Below, piece after piece: positions 8,611 through 16,491 of a stretch of DNA of 55,056 bases. The DNA is from Leyella stercorea. Its GTDB lineage: Bacteria; Bacteroidota; Bacteroidia; Bacteroidales; Bacteroidaceae. The notes below the pieces were generated by a model. The model was not told the origin of the DNA, made no database searches, and saw only the letters and a program-made list of their open reading frames with translations. The stretch is from contig NZ_JAHQUY010000010.1 of NCBI RefSeq assembly GCF_019052365.1, positions 1 to 55,056 on the forward strand, given 5' to 3'. The position numbers were made by a program, and so were the translations under genes. The stretch's first letter is position 1. Every line of letters starts with the position of its first letter.

Positions 8611-9828
8611 TTAAGCCGCACGCTTCATGGTATAGCGCAGAGCGTATACGAGCACGAAGGCGAAGCCTGCGAGCGGTATGAAGAACGGCAGCGTGAAGTT
8701 GTCGGTAGAGTCGGCGATGATGCCCATCAGAAGGAAACCGCAGCCGCCTACCGGTGTCATCATCAGTATCGACGAAGCGCTCTTGGTGAGTCCGCCGAGT
8801 CCGCGCAGCGTTAGGGCGAAGATGGTCGGGAACATGATAGCCTCGAAGAAATAGTTGGCTATGAGCGCCAGAACAGACACGTCGCGACCGAAGTCGAGCA
8901 GTAGAACGGCGATGCAGATCACGGTGCCGAGAGCGCATACGGCGAGATACTTCTCTGCCGCAATGTTGCTCATCACAGCCGCACCGATGAAGCGCGCCAG
9001 CATGAATACGCCCAGACCGATGGTGAGTATCGTAGAGCCCGTGGCTGCCTTCATCCAGCCCTGACCTGTCACGAAGTTGATGAAGTAGGAGTTTATCGAA
9101 ATCTCCGCCACCTCGTATGCGAGTAGCGCAAGTAGTCCGAACACGAACCAGCGGTTGCGGAAGAGCATCTTCAGGTTGTGTGCGCCCTGCTTTGTGTCGT
9201 TGTCGTTGTCGTGAACTATCTCCGGCAGTTTCACTCGTGCGAAAACCACGGCTATAAGTAGCACGAACGCGCCCATTATGGTGTAAGGTATCACGGCGTC
9301 GCCGCCTGCGCTGCCGTCGGCGCCCTGAAAGAGGAAGCTTCCCACGACGAGTGTGGCGAACATTGAGCCTACGCCGTTGAACGACTGAGAGAAGTTAAGG
9401 CGCGACGTGGCTGTCTCCTTCGGACCGAGCTCCGTTACGTACGGATTGGCTGACGTCTCGAGGAACACGAGTCCGCAACCGATGATGAACAGCGCCACGA
9501 GATAGGTGTAGAACGTGCCCAGCATTGAGCAGGGAATGAACGCCAGCGAGCCTAAGCCGAACAGCAGGAGTCCGCTTACCACGCCGCGGCGGTAGCCCTG
9601 ACGGTTGATGAACAGACCGGCGGGTATCGCCATGAGAAAGTAGCCGAGATAAGTGGTCACCTGAATCAGTGCCGACTGTGTGATGCTGATGTCGAGCGCA
9701 TTCTGGAAATGCTTGTTGAGCACGTCGAGGATGGCGCGCGCAAAGCCCCACATGAAGAAGAGTGAGGTGATGAGGATGAACGGCACAGCATACTGCTTGC
9801 TGCTCAAAGATGCTTGATTTTGTTTCAT
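8611..9828 (-). CDS. FucP-like sugar MFS transporter (FHS family)
   Basis: Inner-membrane major facilitator permease (405 aa, about 12 hydrophobic segments) related to the L-fucose/H+ symporter. Family hallmarks visible: an early Asp in ARAILDVLNKHF, matching FucP Asp46, and the LETSANPYVTELGP motif whose Glu matches FucP Glu135; both are proton/sugar-coupling residues in E. coli FucP. Substrate cannot be fixed: fucose, glucose/galactose and other hexose transporters share this pattern. The start was put at the ATG at 9828, which lies only 5 bases past a strong -7 box, so the transcript may be leaderless or start at an upstream promoter copy. It sits between obgE and hpt, genes that are commonly adjacent in Bacteroidetes. 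Confidence 0.87.
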   Translation of the reverse strand: MKQNQASLSSKQYAVPFILITSLFFMWGFARAILDVLNKHFQNALDISITQSALIQVTTYLGYFLMAIPAGLFINRQGYRRGVVSGLLLFGLGSLAFIPCSMLGTFYTYLVALFIIGCGLVFLETSANPYVTELGPKETATSRLNFSQSFNGVGSMFATLVVGSFLFQGADGSAGGDAVIPYTIMGAFVLLIAVVFARVKLPEIVHDNDNDTKQGAHNLKMLFRNRWFVFGLLALLAYEVAEISINSYFINFVTGQGWMKAATGSTILTIGLGVFMLARFIGAAVMSNIAAEKYLAVCALGTVICIAVLLLDFGRDVSVLALIANYFFEAIMFPTIFALTLRGLGGLTKSASSILMMTPVGGCGFLLMGIIADSTDNFTLPFFIPLAGFAFVLVYALRYTMKRAA

Positions 9829-9833
9829 GTGTG

Positions 9834-9864
9834 CAAAGTTACTGCAAACCGAAGACAATACAAA
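9834..9864 (-). promoter_or_regulatory. Consensus promoter of the sugar transporter
   Basis: On the minus strand TTTG (9861-9864), an exact 19-base spacer and TAACTTTG (9834-9841) form a perfect Bacteroidetes sigma-ABfr type promoter. It is contained in a 41-bp sequence that recurs 75 bp upstream. Confidence 0.8.
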
Positions 9865-9950
9865 ATATGCTCGCATATTTTTATTGTTGAGGTGCAGCGT
9901 AACTTATTTAAAGTTACTGCAAACCGAAGACAATACAAAATATGCTCGCA
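9835..9950 (-). repeat. 41-bp direct repeat carrying a promoter
   Basis: Two perfect 41-bp copies, 9835-9875 and 9910-9950. The upstream copy retains TTTG, the 19-base spacer and TAACTTTA, one base off the -7 consensus. This is a tandem promoter duplication, or a dispersed promoter-bearing repeat. Confidence 0.8.
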
Positions 9951-10054
9951 AATTTTTGTCATAGCTAAGCTACTTGCACTAACTTTCTGACACTTAACGA
10001 TGCGTCTCGACAAAAAAAATCTGCAAGCAGTTTTTTTATGTGCAAGACTTTCAG

Positions 10055-10062
10055 TAACTTTG
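10055..10062 (+). promoter_or_regulatory. Probable -7 box of the hpt-adk operon
   Basis: TAACTTTG 25 bases upstream of the hpt ATG matches TAnnTTTG. No TTTG is seen at the expected -33 distance. Confidence 0.55.
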
Positions 10063-10087
10063 CACCTAATTATAAATATTGTACCCT

Positions 10088-10624
10088 ATGAGCGTGATAA
10101 AAATAAAGGACAAGACCTTCAAGGTGTCAATCCCCGAAGCTGAGATTCTTCAAAAAGTAAAGGTCGTAGCCGATCGTATCAACAAGGACATGGCAGGCAA
10201 GAACCCGTTGTTGCTCGCCATGCTTAACGGATCGTTCGTGTTTGCTGCCGACCTCATGCGTATGATCAACGTGCCGTGCGAGATTTCGTTCGTCAAGATG
10301 TCGTCGTACGAGGGCACTGCGTCTACCGGAAAGGTGAAGCAGCTCATCGGTTTGAACGATGATATCAAGGGCCGCACCGTGATCATCGTTGAGGACATCA
10401 TCGAGTCGGGACTCACTATGCAGACTCTGCTCGAGCAACTCAAGGAGAAGGAGCCGGAGTCGGTGCACATCTGTACTCTGCTGCTCAAGCCGGAGTGTCT
10501 GAAGGTGCCTCTCGACACAGAGTATGTAGCCATCGAGATACCAAACGACTTCATCCTCGGCTACGGACTCGACTACGACCAGCAGGGACGCAACCTGCGC
10601 GATATCTATACAGTGGTGGAGTAG
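10088..10624 (+). CDS. hpt: Hypoxanthine phosphoribosyltransferase
   Basis: Purine salvage enzyme (178 aa) that joins PRPP with hypoxanthine or guanine to give IMP or GMP in the cytoplasm. The PRPP-binding loop is visible as TVIIVEDIIESGLTM, and the flexible-loop region as KMSSYEGTASTGKV. The start is the ATG at 10088 (MSVIKIKDK); a TTG three codons upstream is open but unlikely. It is followed 35 bases later by adk on the same strand, so both are probably cotranscribed. Confidence 0.95.
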   Translation: MSVIKIKDKTFKVSIPEAEILQKVKVVADRINKDMAGKNPLLLAMLNGSFVFAADLMRMINVPCEISFVKMSSYEGTASTGKVKQLIGLNDDIKGRTVIIVEDIIESGLTMQTLLEQLKEKEPESVHICTLLLKPECLKVPLDTEYVAIEIPNDFILGYGLDYDQQGRNLRDIYTVVE

Positions 10625-10659
10625 GAGTAAACAATAACATTACATAATAAAGAATTCAG

Positions 10660-11232
10660 ATGAAAAACATCGTAATTTTCGGTGCTCCTGGTTCAGGCAA
10701 GGGCACTCAGAGCGACCTGATGATTGAGAAGTATGGTTTCAACCACATCTCTACAGGCGACGTTCTTCGCAACGAGATCAAGAACGGAACAGAACTTGGC
10801 AAGACTGCCAAGGGTTTTATCGACAACGGACAGCTCATCCCCGACGAGTTGATGGTAAACATCCTCGCAAGTGTGTATGACAGCTTCGGCAAGGAGCACA
10901 AGGGCGTAATCTTCGACGGCTTCCCGCGCACAATCCCGCAGGCTGAGGCTCTGAAGAAGATGCTCGCAGAGCGCGGACACAAGGTGGCTGCCATGATTGA
11001 GCTCGACGTTCCGGAGGACGAGCTGATGACTCGTCTTATCAAGCGCGGTCAGGAGAGCGGACGCTCTGACGACAACGCTGAGACTATCAAGAAGCGCCTC
11101 GACGTTTATCACAACCAGACAGCTCCGCTTATCGAGTGGTACAAGGGCGAAGGCATTCACCACCACATCAACGGACTCGGCGAGTTGCCACGCATCTTCG
11201 GCGATATCTGCAGCGTGATCGACGCACTCTAA
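10660..11232 (+). CDS. adk: Adenylate kinase (short-lid form)
   Basis: Essential enzyme (190 aa) interconverting ATP + AMP and 2 ADP. It has P-loop GAPGSGKGT, the AMP-binding segment STGDVLRNEI, and GFPRTIPQA. The LID region is short (RGQESGRSDDNAETIKKR) and has no zinc cysteines, giving the ~190-residue form usual in Bacteroidetes instead of the ~215-residue E. coli type. It is second in an operon with hpt and is followed by a bidirectional terminator. Confidence 0.96.
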   Translation: MKNIVIFGAPGSGKGTQSDLMIEKYGFNHISTGDVLRNEIKNGTELGKTAKGFIDNGQLIPDELMVNILASVYDSFGKEHKGVIFDGFPRTIPQAEALKKMLAERGHKVAAMIELDVPEDELMTRLIKRGQESGRSDDNAETIKKRLDVYHNQTAPLIEWYKGEGIHHHINGLGELPRIFGDICSVIDAL

Positions 11233-11238
11233 TATATA

Positions 11239-11275
11239 AAAAAGTCCTCGAAAAATTTTTCGAGGACTTTTTTTT
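11239..11275. terminator. Bidirectional terminator between adk and rmuC
   Basis: Nearly perfect palindrome AAAGTCCTCGAAAAA / TTTTTCGAGGACTTT, flanked by A-runs on the left and a T-run on the right. It ends both convergent genes; the rmuC stop codon overlaps its edge. Confidence 0.9.
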
Positions 11276-12626
11276 ATTCGTTGCTTTCGATGAACACCGT
11301 GCTGTCCATTTCGTCGAGCGACTTCTTCTTCTTGTTCTCCTTCGCTCCAGCCTTCAGCAGACTCTTTGCAGCGGTGATGATGCTTCTGCCGCTTTCCGCC
11401 GTCGACACCTTCAGCTTAGCCATCTTCTCCACCGTGCTGTTCATGCTCGTCTCCACGTCGATGAAGCGCATGCCGAAGTCCTGCACACGCTCCACGACGA
11501 TGTTCGCGGCGTCTATCATCGCCTGCTGGTTCTTCAGCTGGCGCACCTGCGTCCACATCATCTCCAGCACGCGAAGGTTCATGTACATGGTCTGCGGACC
11601 GAGAATCATGACGCCTTCGTCGTAAGCCTCGCGCCATAGCGTGGTGTCGTTAAGCAGCGCGAGGTTCAATGCGCCTTCTATAGGCACGTACATAATGGCG
11701 AAGTTGAGACGGTTGTAGCCCTCGGGCAGATACTTCGTATACTCCTTGCGCGCCAGTCGCTTCACCTGAGCACGCACGCTTGCTACGTGTGCCTTCAGAT
11801 ATTCCGACTTCTCGGGCGTGCCGTCTTCAGCGTTCATGTAGCGCTCGTAGTCGGTGAGCGACATCTTCGAGTCGACCACCACGTGGCGGTTGTTCGGGAA
11901 GTGTAGGATGAAATCGGGTATGAGTCCGCGTCCGTCGTCGCCCTTCGCCTGCTTGCCCGCCTTGTCGCGCAGCGTCTCCTGCGTGTCAAACTGCTCGCCC
12001 TCCTTCAGCTCGAGGTCTTCGAGCAGCTGCTTCAGCTTCAGCTCGCCGAAGTTGCCCTGCACCTTCACCTCTCCGGTGAGCGCACGTGTCAGCCGGTCGG
12101 CAGTTTCGCCCAGCGCCGCGCTTTTCTCCATGTTCACCTTTATCGTAGCGTCGAGACGCGTGAGCGCTTCGTTCTGCTGTTCCTTCGATTTGTCGAACGC
12201 CTCGCGCATGCTCTTCAGGCTTTGTGTGAGCGGGTCAATTATCTTCGACACCTGCTCCTTGTTGCGCTCGCCCAGCTCGTCCTGACGTCGCTTCAGAATC
12301 TCCTCCGACGTGGTCTGCATCTGCTCACGTATGAGCTTCATCTGACTCTCCACCTGCTCGCGGTTCATCTCTCTGAGTGCCTCTATCTGCTTCTGTTGAC
12401 CCTCCTTCACCTGCTCGAGTTGCGCCGTCTGCGCCGCCTTCAGCTGTTCGAGCTGTGCTGTCTGCGCCTCTTTCAGTTCAGCAATCTGCTTCTCGTGCGC
12501 CTCTTTCAGTTCAGCGATTTGCTTGTTGTGCACATCCTTAAGGTCTGCTATTCTCTTGCTGTAAGAATACGCCACCACGCCGATGATGATGGCTGCCACT
12601 ATTGCTACTATGATGCTTTCTATCAT
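11274..12626 (-). CDS. rmuC: RmuC family protein
   Basis: Predicted nuclease-like protein (450 aa) of the RmuC family, which in E. coli limits inversion of short repeats. It has an N-terminal membrane helix (SIIVAIVAAIIIGVVAYS), then a long coiled coil (about 30-170, with repeats AELKEAHEKQ and AQLEQLKAAQT), then the conserved PD-(D/E)XK-like domain with LIPDFILHFPNN and HVVVDSKMSL. The start is at 12626 (MIESIIVAIV); upstream codons give no sensible protein. It is convergent with adk. Confidence 0.9.
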   Translation of the reverse strand: MIESIIVAIVAAIIIGVVAYSYSKRIADLKDVHNKQIAELKEAHEKQIAELKEAQTAQLEQLKAAQTAQLEQVKEGQQKQIEALREMNREQVESQMKLIREQMQTTSEEILKRRQDELGERNKEQVSKIIDPLTQSLKSMREAFDKSKEQQNEALTRLDATIKVNMEKSAALGETADRLTRALTGEVKVQGNFGELKLKQLLEDLELKEGEQFDTQETLRDKAGKQAKGDDGRGLIPDFILHFPNNRHVVVDSKMSLTDYERYMNAEDGTPEKSEYLKAHVASVRAQVKRLARKEYTKYLPEGYNRLNFAIMYVPIEGALNLALLNDTTLWREAYDEGVMILGPQTMYMNLRVLEMMWTQVRQLKNQQAMIDAANIVVERVQDFGMRFIDVETSMNSTVEKMAKLKVSTAESGRSIITAAKSLLKAGAKENKKKKSLDEMDSTVFIESNE

Positions 12627-12667
12627 TATTATATAATTATATAGATTTCTTGTGTTTACGTTTCTTG

Positions 12668-12675
12668 CAAAAATA
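12668..12675 (-). promoter_or_regulatory. Probable -7 box of rmuC
   Basis: TATTTTTG on the minus strand, 41 bases upstream of the chosen rmuC start, fits TAnnTTTG. A 15-bp palindrome sits just upstream. Confidence 0.5.
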
Positions 12676-12680
12676 ATAAA

Positions 12681-12732
12681 AGTATGAAGCATACTCAACA
12701 CTTTCTTTCGAAAAGTTGAAAGTGTTGAGTAT
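12681..12732. promoter_or_regulatory. Overlapping palindromes upstream of rmuC
   Basis: A perfect 15-bp inverted repeat (12691-12705 with 12718-12732) shares the segment ATACT with a second smaller palindrome AGTATG-AAG-CATACT (12681-12695). The two folds exclude each other. They lie at the expected -33 zone of rmuC. Confidence 0.55.
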
Positions 12733-12886
12733 AATTAACAGAGACATTGACGTTAATCATGACCGTCGTTTTAAGAAGCAGTTCATGTTTCTCATCGTTT
12801 AAGAGCTTAAAATATATTGTTATTCTGTGTTGTTCGATAGTCGTTACGTTCTGCCGATGTCGTTTTACACTATGCAAAATAAAAAA

Positions 12887-12915
12887 AGAGGTATGCCTAT
12901 TGTGGTCATACCTCT
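12887..12915 (-). terminator. Terminator of the receptor-phosphodiesterase-GH3 operon
   Basis: Minus-strand stem AGAGGTATG / CATACCTCT followed by a T-rich tail, 79 bases past the GH3 stop codon. Confidence 0.8.
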
Positions 12916-12993
12916 TGTGAAATGATGTTTTTTTGTTTTGAATTTGTACGATTCTGCTTTGTTGTGCGGCGTGTCTGTCCGCCTCACGCAGTT

Positions 12994-15243
12994 TTATCTA
13001 AGTGTGAAGCGTGCTTTTAAAGGTGTGTTGTCAGAGGCGTTTCCTATGAGAGCCTCAAACACGCCGTTCTCCGATTTCCATGCACTTGACGTTTCGTCGT
13101 AGAAAGAGAGAGCTGCATTGTCGATGGTGATGTCTACGTCCTGCTGTTCGCCGGGGTTGAGCCATACCTTCTTGAAGCCTTTCAGCTCCTTTACAGGACG
13201 GTCTACCGATGCTTTCACGTCCTTTATGTAGAGCTGTACGGTCTCTGCGCCACGCTTCGTGCCGGTGTTCTTGACGGTTACGGTGAACGTCAATTTGCCG
13301 TCGCGAGTCATTTCTTTTGCCGACTGTCGCAGGGCGCTGATGCTGAATGATGTGTAACTCAGTCCGTGTCCGAAAGCAAATGTCGGTTTGATGTGTTTCT
13401 TCTCCGTCCAGCGGTAGCCCACATATATGCCTTCCTTATATTCTTCGTCGATTACCTTGTCGAAACCAACTGTCTTGTCGTCGGTGGTTCGCCACGTGCC
13501 AGGATATGTTTTCAGAGCGTGAGCGCCACAGTCGTTGAGGCTTCCATACCATGTGAACGGCAGCTTGCCGCTCGGATTGGCGTCGCCTGTCAGCACGTCG
13601 GCGATGGCGTTGCCAGCTTCCGAACCTATGAACCAGCTCTGTACGATGGCTGCCACCTTGTCTCGCCAAGGCATTGCCACGGCGTTGCCCGACACGTTTA
13701 CGTAGATGAGTCGGTCGGTTACCTTGGCAAGTGCTTCGATGAGGCGGTTCTGCGCGTATGGCAACTCATACTGCTTGCGGTCGTGTCCTTCGCAGTCCTG
13801 ATAGTCCGACTTGTTCAGTCCGCCCACCATAATGACATAGTCGGCATCCTTAGCTTTCTCCACAGCCTCGGCAATGAGTTGGTCGGCGGAGCGGTCGTCC
13901 TTCAGGTTTTGTCCCGTTTCCACTCCGTTGTATTCGCCCGTCACGTCTCCGACGTATCCGCGTGCATAGTCAATCTCTGCCGTACCTCCAAGTTTTGCTC
14001 GCAGTCCGTCGAGTGGAAGTGTCTCGCGCTGCACCTTCAGCGATGACGAACCGCCGCCGACGGTCATCATCTTGATGGCATTCTCGCCCACAACGAGTAT
14101 GCGCTTCGCCTTGTTGCGGTCGATAGGCAGCACGTTGTTGCGGTTCTGTAGTAGCACGATGCCCTCGTCAGCAATCTGGCGGGCAGCCTCGTAGTGCGAT
14201 TCTGAACAGAGGAAGCCGTGCGGACGGTGACGGTTCATCGTCGTGCGGAAGAAGAGTCGCAGCACACGGCGCACCTTGTCGTCGAGTTCTCGGGTGGTGT
14301 ATTTGCCGCTCTTTATACCATTGATATATGGTGTGGCAAGATAATAGTTGTCATAAGCGTTGCTTGTTCCTGCTGAAAGGCCGTTGGTCCATGTTCCGAA
14401 CTCTATGTCCAGCCCGTTCTTCACCGCCTGGTCGGTGTCGTGACATCCGCCCCAGTCGCTCACCACCACGCCGTCAAACGCCCATTCGCCCTTCAGTATG
14501 CGGTTGAGCGTGTACTGGTTGTGGCAGTTGTGCTCGTTCTTGTAAAGGTTGTATGCACCCATAATGGCCCAAACCTTGCCTTGCTCCACGGCAGCCTTGA
14601 ACGCCGGCAGATAGATCTCATGCAGAGCGCGGTCGCTTACTACGACGTTCACCTGGTTACGATATTCCTCTTCATTGTTCAGACAGTAATGCTTCACGCA
14701 TGCCGAAACACCGTTCGACTGCAGACCCTGTATGTAAGGCACCACCATCGTAGCCGCCAGGTAAGGGTCTTCGCCCATATACTCGAAGTTGCGTCCGCCG
14801 AGCGGGGTGCGATAGATGTTGACGCCCGGTCCGAGAATCATGTCCTTGCCACGATAGAGGGCTTCTTCGCCAAGACTCTTGCCGTAGAGTGTGGCGAGGT
14901 CTGGGTTCCATGTGGCAGCGAGACAGGTCAACGCAGGGAACGCCACGCATGAGTCGTTGGTCTGTCCTGCCTGCTCCCATTCGTCCCACAATACGTCAGG
15001 GCGCACACCGTGAGGGCCGTCGTCTGTCCAGAAGTCGGGAAATCCCAATCGCGGTATTCCGGCAGATGAGAATTTGCTCTGTGCATGTATGACGCGTATC
15101 TTTTCCTGAAGAGTCATACGCGAGAGGGCGTCGTCAATGCGCAGCTCCATTGGCTGTGTCTCGTCCAGATAAACTGGAGTGTGCTGAGCGTAAGCGGTCA
15201 TGGCGCTTATCGCAATCAAGCATGATGTTATGATATGTTTCAT
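12994..15243 (-). CDS. Glycoside hydrolase family 3 beta-glucosidase-like enzyme
   Basis: Exported GH3 enzyme (749 aa) removing non-reducing beta-linked sugars, probably glucose or xylose. It has a signal peptide (MKHIITSCLIAISAMTAYAQ), the (beta/alpha)8 domain with the nucleophile Asp in GVVVSDWGG, the alpha/beta sandwich domain (about 390-600, ILVVGENAIKMMTVGGGSS), and a C-terminal fibronectin-III-like domain (TVTVKNTGTKRGAETVQLYI). Two adjacent in-frame ATGs (15243 and 15249) exist; the one giving MKHII was chosen. It is the last of three closely spaced minus-strand genes behind a TonB-dependent receptor and a phosphodiesterase. Substrate cannot be read from the sequence. Confidence 0.9.
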   Translation of the reverse strand: MKHIITSCLIAISAMTAYAQHTPVYLDETQPMELRIDDALSRMTLQEKIRVIHAQSKFSSAGIPRLGFPDFWTDDGPHGVRPDVLWDEWEQAGQTNDSCVAFPALTCLAATWNPDLATLYGKSLGEEALYRGKDMILGPGVNIYRTPLGGRNFEYMGEDPYLAATMVVPYIQGLQSNGVSACVKHYCLNNEEEYRNQVNVVVSDRALHEIYLPAFKAAVEQGKVWAIMGAYNLYKNEHNCHNQYTLNRILKGEWAFDGVVVSDWGGCHDTDQAVKNGLDIEFGTWTNGLSAGTSNAYDNYYLATPYINGIKSGKYTTRELDDKVRRVLRLFFRTTMNRHRPHGFLCSESHYEAARQIADEGIVLLQNRNNVLPIDRNKAKRILVVGENAIKMMTVGGGSSSLKVQRETLPLDGLRAKLGGTAEIDYARGYVGDVTGEYNGVETGQNLKDDRSADQLIAEAVEKAKDADYVIMVGGLNKSDYQDCEGHDRKQYELPYAQNRLIEALAKVTDRLIYVNVSGNAVAMPWRDKVAAIVQSWFIGSEAGNAIADVLTGDANPSGKLPFTWYGSLNDCGAHALKTYPGTWRTTDDKTVGFDKVIDEEYKEGIYVGYRWTEKKHIKPTFAFGHGLSYTSFSISALRQSAKEMTRDGKLTFTVTVKNTGTKRGAETVQLYIKDVKASVDRPVKELKGFKKVWLNPGEQQDVDITIDNAALSFYDETSSAWKSENGVFEALIGNASDNTPLKARFTLR

Positions 15244-15287
15244 AATCATATAAATGGTTTTTTGTTTTTATAAAACCTGACTTTTTA

Positions 15288-16475
15288 TTACTCCGCAAGC
15301 ATATCCTTCACTTCCTCCAGACTTCCATCCGACGGCGAGGGTGTGATGCCGAGCAGATGGGCGAGGAGAGGGTAGACGTTCACGTTGCGGAAGGTAGACT
15401 CGCGGGTGTAGCCCTTGCGGAAGTCGGGACCACAGGCGCGGAACAGCACGTGCATGTCGCTGTACGTAGGGTCAAAGCCGTGCGCGCCGGCTATGGTGCG
15501 GTCGTGCTCGCTCGTGACGAATCCGATGTCGCTGAGCACCACGATGTCGCCGATGTTCTCGTTCGTGCCGAAGTGCAGATATTCCGGCACCTCAGCCTTG
15601 CGGTACGCCCTGAGGTGAGGCACGGCGTTGAGCGCCTTCAGAATCTTACCCTCGCAGCCCTTCTTGGCGAACACCATTGTGGGGAAGCCCGTCGCGAGGC
15701 GCTCGTACCACGACTTGTCGAGCACCTTGTCGAGACGTATGATGCGCTCGTTAGAGAGACGCGCCATGCCGTGGTCGGCAGTCACGATAAGGTCGATGTC
15801 GGCAGCGTCGGGCATGCGCTGTATGTCGTTCCAGAGCTGGTTGAGCAGACCGTCGAGCGCCTCCACCTGCTTTCGCGTCTCAGGACTCTCCGGTCCGAAG
15901 GCGTGTCCGCTGTGGTCGGGCTCGTCGAAGTAAGCCATGATGAGCTGCGGACGCTTGTCGGCAGGCATCTTCAGCATCTCCTCAATCTTCGCCACTCGCT
16001 CCACATACGTCAGCAGCGGCTTCTTGGCGTAGCTGTGCCAGTAGTCGGGATATTCGCCCTTGATAGCCACGTCGGAGCCAGGCCAGTAGACCACGCCCAC
16101 GCGCTTGCCCTGACGTTTTGCGGTGAGCCATATCGGGTCGCCGCCCCAGTAGGCAGGGTCGTTCTGGTTCTTGCCCAGAGCGAAGGTGGTGTTGGTAGCC
16201 TTGTGGTAGAACACGTTGGCGATGATGCCGTGGTGGTCGGGCACGAGGCCGGTGGCGAGCGTGTAGTGGTTGGGGAAGGTAGACGAGGGAAACGAGGGCT
16301 GCATCACAGCTTGCACGCCGTCATGTCCAAGCTTGTCGAGGAACGGCGTGTGGTACATCTGCGGATAGTCCCAGCGGCAACCGTCGAGAGAGACTATCAC
16401 AATACGATGTTCGCCGGCAAGCGAGCTTGCCAGCGAACAAAGTAATAGCGAAAGGACAACAATTATCCTTCTCAT
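15288..16475 (-). CDS. Exported nucleotide pyrophosphatase/phosphodiesterase
   Basis: Alkaline-phosphatase-superfamily enzyme (395 aa) of the NPP type with a signal peptide (MRRIIVVLSLLLCSLASSLA). Metal ligands and the Thr nucleophile are visible: SLDGCRWDY, then SSTFPNHYTLATGLVPDHHG with the nucleophile Thr before FPNHY, DEPDHSGHAFGP, and TADHGMA. NPPs hydrolyse phosphodiester or pyrophosphate bonds in nucleotides or lipids, here most likely in the periplasm. It sits 16 bases after the Oar-like receptor and 44 bases before the GH3 gene, hence in one operon. Confidence 0.88.
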   Translation of the reverse strand: MRRIIVVLSLLLCSLASSLAGEHRIVIVSLDGCRWDYPQMYHTPFLDKLGHDGVQAVMQPSFPSSTFPNHYTLATGLVPDHHGIIANVFYHKATNTTFALGKNQNDPAYWGGDPIWLTAKRQGKRVGVVYWPGSDVAIKGEYPDYWHSYAKKPLLTYVERVAKIEEMLKMPADKRPQLIMAYFDEPDHSGHAFGPESPETRKQVEALDGLLNQLWNDIQRMPDAADIDLIVTADHGMARLSNERIIRLDKVLDKSWYERLATGFPTMVFAKKGCEGKILKALNAVPHLRAYRKAEVPEYLHFGTNENIGDIVVLSDIGFVTSEHDRTIAGAHGFDPTYSDMHVLFRACGPDFRKGYTRESTFRNVNVYPLLAHLLGITPSPSDGSLEEVKDMLAE

Positions 16476-16491
16476 ATCTGTCTGTTATGAA

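Larger units (their letters stand above)
12627..12993. other. Intergenic region between rmuC and the GH3 gene
   Basis: Holds the rmuC promoter area with two overlapping palindromes (12681-12732) and the GH3-operon terminator (12887-12915). A short minus-strand reading frame across it has no recognisable content and overlaps the palindromes, so it was not called. Confidence 0.6.

Noticed and set aside
9825..10013. 62-codon minus-strand frame containing two ILYCLRFAVTL segments
   Set aside because: It is the conceptual translation of the duplicated promoter repeat and covers the promoter of the sugar transporter.
12695..12877. 60-codon minus-strand ORF upstream of rmuC
   Set aside because: Overlaps palindromes and lacks any recognisable content.
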